Shown in pieces: positions 24,539 to 31,620 of a DNA stretch of 32,205 nucleotides. This DNA comes from Lachnospiraceae bacterium (lineage in GTDB: Bacteria > Bacillota > Clostridia > Lachnospirales > Lachnospiraceae). Under the pieces are notes generated by a model, which made no database searches, had not been told where the DNA came from, and was given only the letters and a program-made list of their open reading frames with translations. Each line of letters begins with the position of its first letter. Position 1 is the first letter of the stretch. Position numbers and translations under genes: made by a program. The stretch is from NCBI GenBank assembly GCA_024681775.1, contig JAILAF010000121.1:1-32205 (forward strand), in the 5' to 3' direction.

Positions 24539-24988
24539 CTAGTATTTTGCAGTGGATGTCCTTTTTTCTTCAAATGCATTTTCCTCTCCCAAAACGCCCC
24601 GGATCCGCAAGGTGATCACCGTTCCGAAGGGCACGGGACTCCGGGTGGTGCCGGTCAGGTCCGCTTCCGCAACGCCCGCCGCCTCCAGCTCGCTCAGGAG
24701 CTGCGCCTCATCTCCCGCGTTCAGATACCCGCAGGTCTCCATCCGGAGAATGTACTGCCGGCACAGCTGGCTCACCTCGCTCTTGGAGGACAGGAGTGCG
24801 GAGCAGTCCAGGAAGCGGATCATGAGCACCGCCATGGCGATCATGAAGAGACCCACCGTCATCAGGTCTCCGATGTTGCCGGGGGAAGCAGGCTTCTGCC
24901 TGCCTCCCCGGCGGATCTGTTCCTTCCCAGATACCACCACCACAGCCCCCAGCTCAGGGCTAACCTGTATTTCTCTATCGCCATTCAT
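24539..24988 (-). CDS. DUF4320-like Tad pilus protein
   Basis: A 149-residue protein with a basic N terminus, one membrane helix (about 40-60, DLMTVGLFMIAMAVLMIRFL), and a short outside domain (QYILRMETCGYL, PVPFGTVITLRIRG). It resembles DUF4320 proteins, which accompany clostridial Tad loci and look like TadE pseudopilins. Start ATG overlaps the stop of the upstream pilin-like gene by four bases (ATGA), so translation is coupled. The family call is from memory of the pattern and moderate. Confidence 0.75.
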   Translation of the reverse strand: MNGDREIQVSPELGAVVVVSGKEQIRRGGRQKPASPGNIGDLMTVGLFMIAMAVLMIRFLDCSALLSSKSEVSQLCRQYILRMETCGYLNAGDEAQLLSELEAAGVAEADLTGTTRSPVPFGTVITLRIRGVLGEENAFEEKRTSTAKY

Positions 24989-25260
24989 AGAACCGCCTTC
25001 CCATGAGATACCACAATAAAGGCGCCCTGCAGGATGCTCTTGGCCCTGGCGGTCATATCCGTCACCAGAGTCTGGATGAATCCCGTCATGCTGTCCTTCA
25101 TCACCACACACAAAAGCAGTGCGATGATGCACAGGCCGATGGTCACCAGGATCCCGTCCAGTCCCGCCTCCTTTTGCAGCGCTGCGCGGCGGACCGTCTC
25201 TCCCGCCTTCGCTGCTTTCGTTTCTGCCTTCCGTACCCATTCCAATACTGTCTTTTTCAT
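24985..25260 (-). CDS. Small pilin-like membrane protein (candidate major Tad pilin)
   Basis: A 91-residue protein: basic helical start (MKKTVLEWVRKAETKAAK), then KEAGLDGILVTIGLCIIALLLC, a membrane helix beginning about residue 35, and a short polar tail. It resembles the DUF6133-type small proteins of clostridial Tad loci. A Gly just before the hydrophobic stretch could be the prepilin cleavage site, but the Glu at +5 typical of Flp pilins is absent. Start ATG 25258-25260 with AAAGGAG 5 bases away. It is the best candidate for the pilus subunit in this operon. Confidence 0.75.
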   Translation of the reverse strand: MKKTVLEWVRKAETKAAKAGETVRRAALQKEAGLDGILVTIGLCIIALLLCVVMKDSMTGFIQTLVTDMTARAKSILQGAFIVVSHGKAVL

Positions 25261-25273
25261 GTTTTCTCCTTTC

Positions 25274-25288
25274 GGCGCATTTTGCGCC
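25274..25288. repeat. Palindrome in front of the pilin ribosome site
   Basis: Perfect inverted repeat ggcgca-ttt-tgcgcc ending five bases before the ribosome site of the pilin-like gene. A second small hairpin (gggc..gccc) follows at about 25301-25314. They lie in the 75-base gap after tadC, the largest gap inside the operon, and may set pilin mRNA stability. Confidence 0.45.
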
Positions 25289-25335
25289 AATGCATTTTGC
25301 GGGCATCATCGCCCATTTTTTGTTAGGCCTGTCTC

Positions 25336-26175
25336 TTACCGGAATCCCACCGCCTCCGTCAGCATATATCTGACGCAGGAGTAAAGGGCCACTCCCAGAA
25401 CAGCGGACAGGATCCCCAGCTGATAAAACGTGATGCTCCGGTCCAGGCTCACCTTCCGCTTCTCCAGCACCGCCTTTTCCATGTCCCGGATCTGCTCTCC
25501 CAGGTCCCCCAGGAGCTCCACCGCCTGACCGGATTCCAGAGCCTGACAGACGGTGATGCACAGAGAGTCGATGTAACGGTTGTCAAAACGCTGCTGAAAT
25601 CGGTCCAAAGCCCTGTACACATCGCTTTTTAAGACGATGTCGCTGCCCAGCTCCATGAGTCCGTCCCGGAGCCTGGGGGTCTCCACGCCGGAGTAGCATT
25701 CCGCCAGGGCATCGCTGACATAGATCCCGGAGCGGATCTGCATGGCCAGGGCGTGGTAGATCAGCTCCAGCTCCGGCAGCATCCGCTCGTTGTCCCTGCG
25801 GTTTTGAATGGGGATGTAGATCCAGGGGAATACCCCCAGAGCGATGCCGGTGACCCATCCGGCGGCGGGTCCCGCCAGGGTCCCCACAGGGATCCCCAAA
25901 AGGAGCAGTAGCGCGGACACTGCCAGAAGGGTATCCGGTGCGATGTTTTTCCAGAGATGGTAGGCTGCGCCGTTTTTGACGAGCCATCCTTCCACCCGGG
26001 CAAACCACGGCTTCTTCCGCGCTCTGTCCCGGAGCATTCCCTCAAACTCCATCACATTTTTCAGGATCTCCCCTGGAGGGAGCCGTCCCAGCGCCAGCAT
26101 CACCAGCCAGAAAGCCAGCGCTGCCGCAACCCCCGGAAGCCTGTTCCAGGCGCCTTCCCACATGATCATCTTCAT
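25336..26175 (-). CDS. tadC: Type II secretion F family protein, TadC-like
   Basis: A 279-residue inner-membrane platform protein. A membrane helix at about 12-30, two more around 80-125, a cytoplasmic T2SF domain (about 130-255, with LPELELIYHALAMQIRSG) and a last helix near 258-278. TadB and TadC form the base on which the TadA ATPase drives pilus growth. ATG with an AAAGGAG-type site. It follows tadB by 30 bases. Confidence 0.86.
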   Translation of the reverse strand: MKMIMWEGAWNRLPGVAAALAFWLVMLALGRLPPGEILKNVMEFEGMLRDRARKKPWFARVEGWLVKNGAAYHLWKNIAPDTLLAVSALLLLLGIPVGTLAGPAAGWVTGIALGVFPWIYIPIQNRRDNERMLPELELIYHALAMQIRSGIYVSDALAECYSGVETPRLRDGLMELGSDIVLKSDVYRALDRFQQRFDNRYIDSLCITVCQALESGQAVELLGDLGEQIRDMEKAVLEKRKVSLDRSITFYQLGILSAVLGVALYSCVRYMLTEAVGFR

Positions 26176-26205
26176 TTTCCTTCTCCTTTCTTTTCCTGTG
26201 ATGCG

Positions 26206-27147
26206 CTATCCGTTCACGGACAGCGCCTGGGCGGTAAAGATCAGCAAAATGCCTCCCACCACCGCCAGTCCGATCTTCCCCACGGGATCCGAGAGCATGA
26301 CGCTTAGGGGCGTTTCGATGAGTCCCGCCACCACGATGAGTACCACGGCACTCATGAGGAGGAGCAGCACCATGTTGATGAGCGCCTCCCGCAGCATTCC
26401 CTTGCGCTCCCTTGCACGGCTTAAGTAATTTCGCATGCTGCGCCGGGAGTCCGCCACCAGCGGGGCAAAATCCGTGCTGTAGCGGGTGGTCATCTCCAGA
26501 TTCCGCACGAAGCTTTTGAACTGGGGATGCTCGATCCGCTCGCCCATGGCCAGCACCGCGGTTCCCACATCTCCCGTCAGGCGGCTCTCCGCCTCACATT
26601 CCTCCAGGGCACTGTGCAGGGGCTCATCCAGGTAACGGCTGATCTGTCCCAGGATCCCCGCCAGCTCTCCTCCCGTCAGATTGTAGTTTCCCAGGAAATC
26701 CAGGAATTTCAGGAGATTCTCATCCACGCGCCGCTGCGCTCCCGCTCTGGCCAGGATCAGGGCAAATTCCTCGATCGCCAGAAGCCCCGTCGCAGCGATA
26801 AGCCCCGGGAGAAATCCGAACAGGGCGCTGCCGCCTGCGATGCAGATCCCCGTAAGGACCAGATTTCCCGCAAGGAAACGGGTGGGCGTAAGCCGGGGAA
26901 AGCGCCGCCTTAAGCCGCTGTACTCCAGCGTCCTGCCGATCCGCTGCCACAGGGTATTTTTCCGCTCAATCTCCTGCAGTGCCCTGCGGTTTTCCAGAAG
27001 GAGGCGCCTGTCCTTCTCCGCCATATCCGCGCTCGTCCTTCGCAGGAAGCGCAGGATCGTCGTCAGGAGGGATGCCCGCAGGTATAGGCTCAGGAAGCCT
27101 GCTGCCAGCAATGCAAAGATCAGTCCCCACTTAAAGTATCCGTTCAT
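26206..27147 (-). CDS. tadB: Type II secretion F family protein, TadB-like
   Basis: A 313-residue inner-membrane platform protein, partner of TadC. N-terminal helix (6-24), a pair of helices around 95-130, cytoplasmic T2SF part (about 135-245, with LLKFLDFLGNYNLTGGELAG and YLSRARERKGMLREA) and two C-terminal helices. Start ATG with AAAGGAG; it overlaps the end of tadA by 17 bases, which implies coupled translation. Confidence 0.86.
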   Translation of the reverse strand: MNGYFKWGLIFALLAAGFLSLYLRASLLTTILRFLRRTSADMAEKDRRLLLENRRALQEIERKNTLWQRIGRTLEYSGLRRRFPRLTPTRFLAGNLVLTGICIAGGSALFGFLPGLIAATGLLAIEEFALILARAGAQRRVDENLLKFLDFLGNYNLTGGELAGILGQISRYLDEPLHSALEECEAESRLTGDVGTAVLAMGERIEHPQFKSFVRNLEMTTRYSTDFAPLVADSRRSMRNYLSRARERKGMLREALINMVLLLLMSAVVLIVVAGLIETPLSVMLSDPVGKIGLAVVGGILLIFTAQALSVNG

Positions 27148-28330
27148 AGTCCAGCTCCTTTCGCTCTTCGTTCCAGCCCTTGCAGAAAAAGATCTGTTCC
27201 ACCCGGTAGTCCTTCATGAACACCAGGGTCTGAAAGCAATCCATCATCCGCATCAGTTCATTTCTGGAATACCGGCTCTCATACATGGCGTAGTCCACTA
27301 ATTTATCAGCTGCGCGATCTGCACTCAAACTGTGGATGGTCCCCGCACAGATCTGTCCGGTGCAGGCGGCGTTCAGCAGGTACAGCGCTTCCTCCCCCTT
27401 GATCTCCCCGATGATGAAGCAGTCCACATCCATGGTGAGACCGGCGATGGAGATGTTTTTCAGGTCGTAGGTGACCTTGCTCTCCGCGGTGCCGGGGATG
27501 CTGTGAAGGAACATCATATCGGGATGGAACATGGTGGTGAGCTCATCCGCCTGCTGAGCCACCAGAATGGACATATCGTCCGGCAGGGTCTCCTTCAGGG
27601 CGTTTAACAGCGTGGTCTTGCCCGAGGAATTCCCCCCGCAGATCAGGGTGGATCCGCTGCGGAATCTGCCAATGAGGAGCTCCGCGGTCTGCCGGTCCAG
27701 CATCCCCGCCTCCACCAGCGGCAGCATCCCGGGAAAATCCTTCGGCACCTTCCGGATGCACAGATAGGGCTGGGCGAAGGTATTCACGATGGGCATGGAC
27801 AGGGTGAAGCGGAGGATGAAGGAAGGATGAGATTCCGTGTCGGTAAAACGCTGGATGGCATTCAGATTGGAGATGCTCACCTGATTGCGGGTGGCGATGT
27901 AATCGATGAACTGCCGATACTCCCGCTCCGAAGAAAAGCTCACCCCGGCGTTCATCCGCCTTCCCTTCTTTTTCACCCGGATGCTGTCGTATCCTACCAC
28001 CCGGATATCCGAAACCTCCGGATCGTCGATGAGGGCCGACAGCCTGGAGTACCCGAAGATGTATTGTCCGAATTCCTCCAGGAGCTGCTTTTGCTGTTTC
28101 GGTGACAGGCCATAGGTCATCCGTATGTGCTCTGCCGCCCCCGTCAGAAAATCCTCCCTGGAGAGCTGTCCTTTTTTCAGCTGCAGGAGCTGGCTCTGCT
28201 TCTGGGTGATGTAATCTCCCACCAGGCGCTCCAGAAGGGTTCCCTCCCGGTCCCCTGCGGTTTCTCCCGGGAAAGTGATTCCCCGGACCGTCCCCGGTTT
28301 TTCCGCATATGCGGTTGTTGCTTTTTCCAT
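27131..28330 (-). CDS. tadA: Tad pilus assembly ATPase TadA (CpaF family)
   Basis: A 399-residue cytoplasmic secretion ATPase that powers Tad pilus assembly. Walker A is GGNSSGKTTLLNAL (about residue 234), an Asp/Glu-box region follows, and Walker B is CFIIGEIKGEEAL; the VSISNLNAIQRF and RFTLSMPI segments belong to the N-terminal CpaF domain. First gene of the tad operon, with AGGAG 6 bases before its ATG. No TadZ/CpaE-like gene precedes it, although a short open frame ends just upstream (see findings). Confidence 0.94.
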   Translation of the reverse strand: MEKATTAYAEKPGTVRGITFPGETAGDREGTLLERLVGDYITQKQSQLLQLKKGQLSREDFLTGAAEHIRMTYGLSPKQQKQLLEEFGQYIFGYSRLSALIDDPEVSDIRVVGYDSIRVKKKGRRMNAGVSFSSEREYRQFIDYIATRNQVSISNLNAIQRFTDTESHPSFILRFTLSMPIVNTFAQPYLCIRKVPKDFPGMLPLVEAGMLDRQTAELLIGRFRSGSTLICGGNSSGKTTLLNALKETLPDDMSILVAQQADELTTMFHPDMMFLHSIPGTAESKVTYDLKNISIAGLTMDVDCFIIGEIKGEEALYLLNAACTGQICAGTIHSLSADRAADKLVDYAMYESRYSRNELMRMMDCFQTLVFMKDYRVEQIFFCKGWNEERKELDYERIL

Positions 28331-28562
28331 AGTTCTCTCCTATCCCTGCCTGCGGCAGGCTGCTTGCGGGTTTACCGCTTTGATCCGCATCTCCGCCCGC
28401 AGGCGTTCCATGCAGTGCCGGGTCCCCGGATCTCCGGGCACGCAAAAAAGCGCATAGTGACCCCCTCAACAATTCATAGCATCCAAAACATCAGTAAAAT
28501 GGAATCTCCGGCTGAACCGCCGAAAGATGAAACGGCGAAGCTCCGATGGAGCTCGCTGATGT
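28331..28562 (-). promoter_or_regulatory. Structured leader of the tad operon
   Basis: About 230 bases between the predicted start of transcription and tadA. Minus-strand pairings: ACATCAG (28556-28562) with CTGATGT (28488-28494) close a region holding two hairpins, gcgaagctcc/ggagctcgc (28535-28544 with 28548-28556) and cgccg/cggcg (28518-28522 with 28533-28537), which share 28535-28537 and so exclude each other. Further on are a hairpin CCCGG-AGAT-CCGGG, and GCCTG-CCG-CAGGC next to the tadA ribosome site. A 27-codon frame (28372-28455, GAGGGGG site) lies inside. It matches no riboswitch class I know, including GEMM c-di-GMP. Confidence 0.5.
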
Positions 28563-28569
28563 GATTGAC

Positions 28570-28598
28570 AATTTATCACGGAGTAGACTGCCGGTCAA
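28570..28598 (-). promoter_or_regulatory. Promoter of the tad operon
   Basis: Minus strand: TTGACC (28593-28598), 17 bases, extended -10 TGATAAATT (hexamer 28570-28575). Good match to a vegetative promoter. Transcription should start near 28563, leaving a leader of about 230 bases before tadA. Confidence 0.65.
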
Positions 28599-28650
28599 GG
28601 CCTTTTTTTCAAAAAGATCCTTTTCGGCATATTTCACGAAAGCAAACACG

Positions 28651-28681
28651 AAAAAAGGGGCCTCCCATGGCTGGAAGCCCC
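28651..28681 (-). terminator. Terminator of the 38-residue membrane protein gene
   Basis: Stem GGGGCTTCC/GGAGGCCCC (plus-strand 28657-28665 and 28673-28681, one G-U pair), 7-base loop, then TTTTTT on the minus strand. It cleanly separates the small gene and its upstream unit from the tad operon. Confidence 0.88.
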
Positions 28682-28710
28682 ATAAAGACTGAGAAAAATA
28701 TGACGGAAGA

Positions 28711-28827
28711 TCAATCCTCTCCCTCGTCATCCACCTCGGCCGCCACTGCGGAAACCACAGAAGAAACCACGGAAATTACCACTGCAATGATGATGATCAA
28801 AAGGCCGCCGCCCAAAACCACAAACAT
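28711..28827 (-). CDS. 38-residue single-span membrane protein, unknown
   Basis: A very short gene with good support: ATG at 28825-28827, a GGAGGG ribosome site 7 bases upstream, and a strong terminator 30 bases after the stop. The product starts MFVVLGGGLLIIIIAVVIS, a single membrane helix of about 28 residues, and ends in an acidic tail EVDDEGED. I recognise no family. It is 63 bases after the beta-lactamase-like gene, so it may be the last gene of that transcript. It could be a small regulator of a membrane complex or a stress peptide; nothing in the sequence decides this. Confidence 0.7.
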   Translation of the reverse strand: MFVVLGGGLLIIIIAVVISVVSSVVSAVAAEVDDEGED

Positions 28828-28890
28828 AAGCTATCCCTCCGTTCCTTGCGACTTCGGTTTCATTACCTGCTTATCGTACCACATCTGCGC

Positions 28891-30075
28891 TCATTTGTCA
28901 TCCAGATGCGCATAGACGATGGCCTTCAGTGCCCGCATCAGATCGATCTTCCAGGCGCCCCGCAGCTGGGTAAAGTACAAAAATATCAGATCCTCCGACG
29001 GGTCGATGGAAACATAATTGCCGGTCCAGCCGTCCCAGCCGAACTCTCCCGGCTCTGCCGGGATCCCTGCCTTGCCGGGGTCCAAAAGGACCCGCATCAG
29101 GTTTCCGTAGCCGTAACCCATATTGTTCCCCCAGTTGAGGGGAGCCCGCTGCACCTCATCCAGACGGTTCCGGGTCATAAAGCGCACCGTGGCACTGCCC
29201 AGGATCCTGCGTCCCGCAAAGCGGCCGCCACCGGCCAGCATAGAGGCAAAGCGGCTGTAATCGTCGATGGTGGATACCAGGCCGGCGCCGCCGGATTCAA
29301 AGGCAGGCTCGGAAAGGTACCACTCCCCCAGATGGGTATCACTCACCGGGTGTAAGAGTCCGTCATCCCACAGCTCATAGCTCATGGCAAAACGGTCTCT
29401 TTTTTCCTCCGGCACCCAGAATCCGGTGTCCGGCATCTGCAGGGGATCAAAGATCTCACGCTTCAAAAATTCACCGAAGGACATGCCGGATACGATCTCA
29501 ATGATGGCACCCAGGATATCCGCACTCTGGCCGTAGAGCCAGCGGGTACCGGGCTGGAAAACGGTGGGAACCGCACTGATCTCCCGCACCCACTCTCTGG
29601 TGGAAGGACCCTTGCCCTCCCGTACCTGCTGCAGGAGCCGGGCAAAAAGCGCGTCCATCTCCCGACCACTTCGGGTGCAGCCTTCCCAGTTCTCCGGGTA
29701 AGGGATCCCGGAGGTCATGTTCAGAAGGTCGGTGATGGTGATGGGGCGGTCCAGAGGAACCGGCGTATCGCCCTCCGCATAGGTCCGCAGGTCTGCGTAT
29801 TCCGGAAGATATTTTGACACGGGATCCAGGAGCCCTATCTGCCCGCGCTCATACAGGATCATCAGCGCCACGGCGGTGACGGGCTTGGTCATGGAAAACA
29901 GCCGGATGATGGTATCCCGGCGCATGGGAATATCCTTCTCCCTGTCCGCCTTCCCGGACTCCAGGTAGAGGATCTCCCGGCCGCGATGCAGCACCAGCAG
30001 GGAATCGCCTGCGGCCTCTCCCTTTGCAACATCCTCATCCAGCAGATCTTGCAACAGCACTCTGTAGTCACCCAT
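28891..30075 (-). CDS. Serine beta-lactamase-like hydrolase (class C/esterase family)
   Basis: A 394-residue serine hydrolase of the beta-lactamase/transpeptidase fold. The catalytic SxxK is SMTK (near residue 66), the Tyr motif is YGQS, and near the C terminus GWDGWTG takes the place of HxG/KTG. No signal peptide or membrane helix is visible, so a cytoplasmic esterase or peptidase is more likely than a true antibiotic-cleaving enzyme. ATG at 30073-30075 with AGGAG 7 bases before it; an ATG 15 bases upstream would overlap that site. It follows potD by 27 bases and may be cotranscribed with the polyamine transporter. Confidence 0.9.
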   Translation of the reverse strand: MGDYRVLLQDLLDEDVAKGEAAGDSLLVLHRGREILYLESGKADREKDIPMRRDTIIRLFSMTKPVTAVALMILYERGQIGLLDPVSKYLPEYADLRTYAEGDTPVPLDRPITITDLLNMTSGIPYPENWEGCTRSGREMDALFARLLQQVREGKGPSTREWVREISAVPTVFQPGTRWLYGQSADILGAIIEIVSGMSFGEFLKREIFDPLQMPDTGFWVPEEKRDRFAMSYELWDDGLLHPVSDTHLGEWYLSEPAFESGGAGLVSTIDDYSRFASMLAGGGRFAGRRILGSATVRFMTRNRLDEVQRAPLNWGNNMGYGYGNLMRVLLDPGKAGIPAEPGEFGWDGWTGNYVSIDPSEDLIFLYFTQLRGAWKIDLMRALKAIVYAHLDDK

Positions 30076-30102
30076 CCCTTTTCTCCTCATATGGGAAACA
30101 CA

Positions 30103-31620
30103 TCAGCCCTTTTTGTACCGGCGGATCATGGGCACCACCATGGCGGAGCAGATGATCAGCACCAGGATCACCCGAAGGGCGAAGGGTACATTGTTGATGT
30201 TGTAGCAGCGGACATTGATCCACATCCGGTTGATCAATGCGTTGGAAGCTCCGTCAAAGAAACGCATGAGCGCACCGCGGCGGATCACATCCTCCGGCGG
30301 GTACTGCGCAAAAAGCTGTCTCTGCAGGGACTCTGCCGGTGCAGTGATGGTATACTCCTCCGGATCTCCCTCGGGGTCAAAGAAATACCCGACATTGTAC
30401 TCTACGGTATCCTCTTCTTCCTCTTCTGCGCCATAGGTCCAGTCCAGATATTCAAATACCTGGTCGCCGTCCATGCCGCCGGAGATGACGGAGGTATAGC
30501 CGATGTAATACATGTTTCGGACCGCATTGTCGGGTCTGGAAAGGAAGTTCACAAAAGCCTCTGCCGCCTGCTGTTTTTCGGGATCTTCCCCGATGCCCTT
30601 CTTCAGCATGCACCAGCCGTCAAACCACAGGTTGGTCACCTCATCGGGCACCGCAAAATTCAGATAAAAATCATCCTCTTCCGCCTGGTCCATGGCATAG
30701 ACCGCATCCCCGGACCACTGGTAATTGGCCAGCACCTTGCCGGTGATCATGTCCGCCTTGCCGCTGTCGGTCTCGAAGGAATAGACATTGTCCTTCACAC
30801 TCTGCAGGTAGGACTGCACCTCTGCCACGGTCTCATCGGAAGTATCGTTCATCACTTCCTCCAGCGCAGCAGCATAGTTCTCGGAGCCGGTAAATGCAGG
30901 ATCTGTCAGCTCGCTGCTGCGCAGGGCACCCAGAGCCGCAAAATAGGAATCACGGACATTGTCCTTGATGGTGACCTGTCTGAAATACTCGGGATTGTTC
31001 AGGATCCCCCAGGTCTGCACATCCTCCGCATCCACCTCCTCGGGATTGTAGAGAATGCCCGTAACGCCCCACATATAGCCTGCGGCGTATCTGCTCCAGG
31101 GTTTTCCCCCGATCTGGTGGTTCTCAAAGGTATCGCGGATGAAGGGAGACAGGTTCCGCACGTAGTAATTGTACGGGTTCTCCTCATCGAAAAATTCGTC
31201 GGAAAAGGGCTGGACCATGTTCTCCGTCATGAGCTTCATGATCATATAGTCGGAGGGGCACACCAGGTCGTACACATCGCCCAGGGTCAGCATGTTGTAG
31301 AGTTCCTCGTTGGTACCGAAGCAGCTGTACTCCACGATCACTTCCCGGCCGAAGGTCTCCAGGTAGTACTCCTCAAAATCCTCATACAGGGCATTCTCAC
31401 CCAGGATGTCTCCGGACTCCAGGTCGATGGTCTCTTCCTCGGGGTCCCACTCTCCCAGGTCCATATACTCCTCCCAGTTGCACACCCGAAGGACAATGGG
31501 CTTCTCGGAAGCAGCCTGCGCTTCCTTCGCGTTTTCTCCGGAGAAAAGAGCACCTGCAGAGGTAGCTCCCAGGGTCAGCGCCAGGAAGAGAGACAGGTTT
31601 TTCAGGGTCACTTTTCTCAT
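30103..31620 (-). CDS. potD: Polyamine ABC transporter substrate-binding protein with C-terminal membrane anchor
   Basis: A 505-residue PotD-type binding protein for spermidine/putrescine, longer than the usual 350 or so. N-terminal signal-like helix (about 6-24) has no lipobox Cys. The core carries LRVCNWEEYMDL, FGTNEELYNML, YDLVCPSDYMI and YAAGYMWGVTGILYNP, all typical of PotD. The extra C-terminal part ends in a membrane helix (about 480-500, RVILVLIICSAMVVP) and a basic tail RRYKKG, so the protein is probably anchored at its C terminus instead of by lipid. A Glu-rich loop (EEEEEDTVEY) precedes the extension. ATG overlaps the potC stop by four bases (ATGA), so the two are coupled. Confidence 0.92.
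   Translation of the reverse strand: MRKVTLKNLSLFLALTLGATSAGALFSGENAKEAQAASEKPIVLRVCNWEEYMDLGEWDPEEETIDLESGDILGENALYEDFEEYYLETFGREVIVEYSCFGTNEELYNMLTLGDVYDLVCPSDYMIMKLMTENMVQPFSDEFFDEENPYNYYVRNLSPFIRDTFENHQIGGKPWSRYAAGYMWGVTGILYNPEEVDAEDVQTWGILNNPEYFRQVTIKDNVRDSYFAALGALRSSELTDPAFTGSENYAAALEEVMNDTSDETVAEVQSYLQSVKDNVYSFETDSGKADMITGKVLANYQWSGDAVYAMDQAEEDDFYLNFAVPDEVTNLWFDGWCMLKKGIGEDPEKQQAAEAFVNFLSRPDNAVRNMYYIGYTSVISGGMDGDQVFEYLDWTYGAEEEEEDTVEYNVGYFFDPEGDPEEYTITAPAESLQRQLFAQYPPEDVIRRGALMRFFDGASNALINRMWINVRCYNINNVPFALRVILVLIICSAMVVPMIRRYKKG

Noticed and set aside
28331-28562. GEMM-type c-di-GMP riboswitch in the tad leader
   Set aside because: The conserved GEMM core (GGGACGCAAAGC-like block and tetraloop receptor) is not present, so I describe only an unassigned structured leader.
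28491-28730. A 79-codon minus-strand frame between the 38-residue gene and tadA
   Set aside because: It would run through a strong terminator and the tad promoter, starts without a ribosome site and shows no domain.
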